Assembly (NCBI GenBank): GCA_022866585.1
Contig: JALHUP010000373.1
Location: 1 to 5,381 of the forward strand
Source of the DNA: Candidatus Zixiibacteriota bacterium
GTDB taxonomy: Bacteria > Zixibacteria > MSB-5A5 > SM1-73
Direction: 5' to 3'
Length of the DNA: 5,381 nucleotides
Shown here: one piece after another, positions 4,932 through 5,381 of the stretch
How the letters are laid out: each line of letters opens with the position of its first letter
Numbering within the stretch: position 1 is the first letter of the stretch
The notes under the pieces: generated by a model
The model's input: only the letters and a program-made list of their open reading frames with translations
Databases searched by the model: none
Told to the model about the DNA's origin: nothing
Position numbers and translations under genes: made by a program

Positions 4932-5381
4932 ATGATTAAGAAAATACTGGAAAAACTGGAAACCCTTGATCGGCGGATAATATTTATCTTTGTTTTCTTA
5001 TCCATCGCGATCACTTTGCTTTTTCCAGTTAATATAGAGTTTTCCGTCACGCCGCCGGTGAAAAGTTTTTATAATGCCATCGAGTCTTTACCCCCGGGGT
5101 CTAAAGTGTTGGTCTCCTGCGATTATGATCCGGGTTCGATGCCGGAGCTTTACCCCATGAACGTGGCGGCATTCTATCAGCTTTTCCGTAAGAATTTGAA
5201 GGTGATCACCATCCAACTATGGGCGACTGGGACACCTTTGGTGGAGAGAGCTATGAGCGAGGTCTTAAAGGATTTTCCGGATAAGAAATATGGGGTGGAC
5301 TGGGTCAATTTGGGGTTCAAAGAGGGAAGAGAAGTGGTGATGGTCTCTATGGGAACCAGCATCCCTAAAACCTTTCCTACC
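4932..5381 (+). CDS. Protein A2 (5' part, cut by window end): divergent paralogue of protein A
   Basis: An open frame of 150 codons runs to the last base without a stop. The product starts with a basic N-terminus (LDRR at 12-15), a membrane segment at about 16-33 and the start of an extracytoplasmic domain. It aligns with protein A almost without gaps: VTP (39-41), ESLPPG (51-56), CDYDP (63-67), a Pro-Met pair at 75-76, LGFK (127-130) and the final FPT, which matches FPA at 145-147 of A. By that alignment about 127 residues, including the second membrane segment, lie beyond the window. Many other positions differ, so the duplication is old. ATG 4932 has only a weak SD (GGGA, 4923-4926), just after a palindromic element. 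The G+C and codon choice resemble genes A-E rather than the nuclease gene. The role is unknown; two unequal copies suggest the ectodomain works as a heteromer or that a second operon copy starts here. Confidence 0.88.
   Translation, partial: MIKKILEKLETLDRRIIFIFVFLSIAITLLFPVNIEFSVTPPVKSFYNAIESLPPGSKVLVSCDYDPGSMPELYPMNVAAFYQLFRKNLKVITIQLWATGTPLVERAMSEVLKDFPDKKYGVDWVNLGFKEGREVVMVSMGTSIPKTFPT

Noticed and set aside
5177..5362. Minus-strand frame opposite A2
   Set aside because: The plus strand there encodes a protein that aligns with A; the minus frame has no such support.
1..5381. CRISPR array, tRNA or rRNA
   Set aside because: No regularly spaced direct repeats and no cloverleaf with tRNA landmarks were found; the three-way-junction palindromes lack tRNA consensus bases.

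Overview
The window is bacterial. It has compact, same-strand genes with Shine-Dalgarno (SD) sequences and the standard genetic code. The main genes are about 46% G+C in the lines I hand-counted. No gene fixes the taxon. The mix of unnamed membrane proteins and small palindromic intergenic repeats resembles uncultured candidate-phylum genomes, but that placement is a low-confidence impression.

Layout, all on the + strand. 1-103 is a leader with no clear gene. 104-928 (here 'A') encodes a protein with two membrane segments and a large extracytoplasmic domain. 941-1579 ('B') encodes a polytopic membrane protein of about six segments. 1580-1707 is non-coding and holds two palindromic repeats. 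1708-2577 ('C') encodes a membrane-anchored protein with a cytoplasmic domain resembling DUF6754. 2620-2961 encodes a small MNT-type nucleotidyltransferase. 2974-3603 ('E') encodes a second protein of about six membrane segments. 3604-3715 holds a palindromic element that can fold as a three-way junction. 3716-4828 encodes an HsdR-N-like PD-(D/E)XK nuclease fused to a C-terminal DUF5655-like domain. 4829-4931 holds a second three-way-junction palindrome. 4932-5381 is the 5' part of a gene ('A2') that is a clear divergent paralogue of A and runs off the window.

A, B, C, E and A2 look like one operon for an undescribed envelope-spanning complex: A and A2 place their soluble domains outside the membrane, C places its domain inside, and B and E are integral membrane subunits. 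None has a function I can name. The nucleotidyltransferase and the nuclease are A+T-richer and look like accessory genes lodged in the operon.

The most informative sequence signal concerns the operon joints. At the intact A/B joint an 11-base SD-plus-stop string sits just before the B start. The identical string ends B, but C begins about 125 bases further on, beyond two palindromes and without a good SD of its own. Gene E likewise ends in a strong SD with no gene behind it, followed by palindrome, nuclease gene, palindrome and A2. The simplest reading is that repeats, once together with a nuclease gene, were inserted between SDs and the start codons they served.
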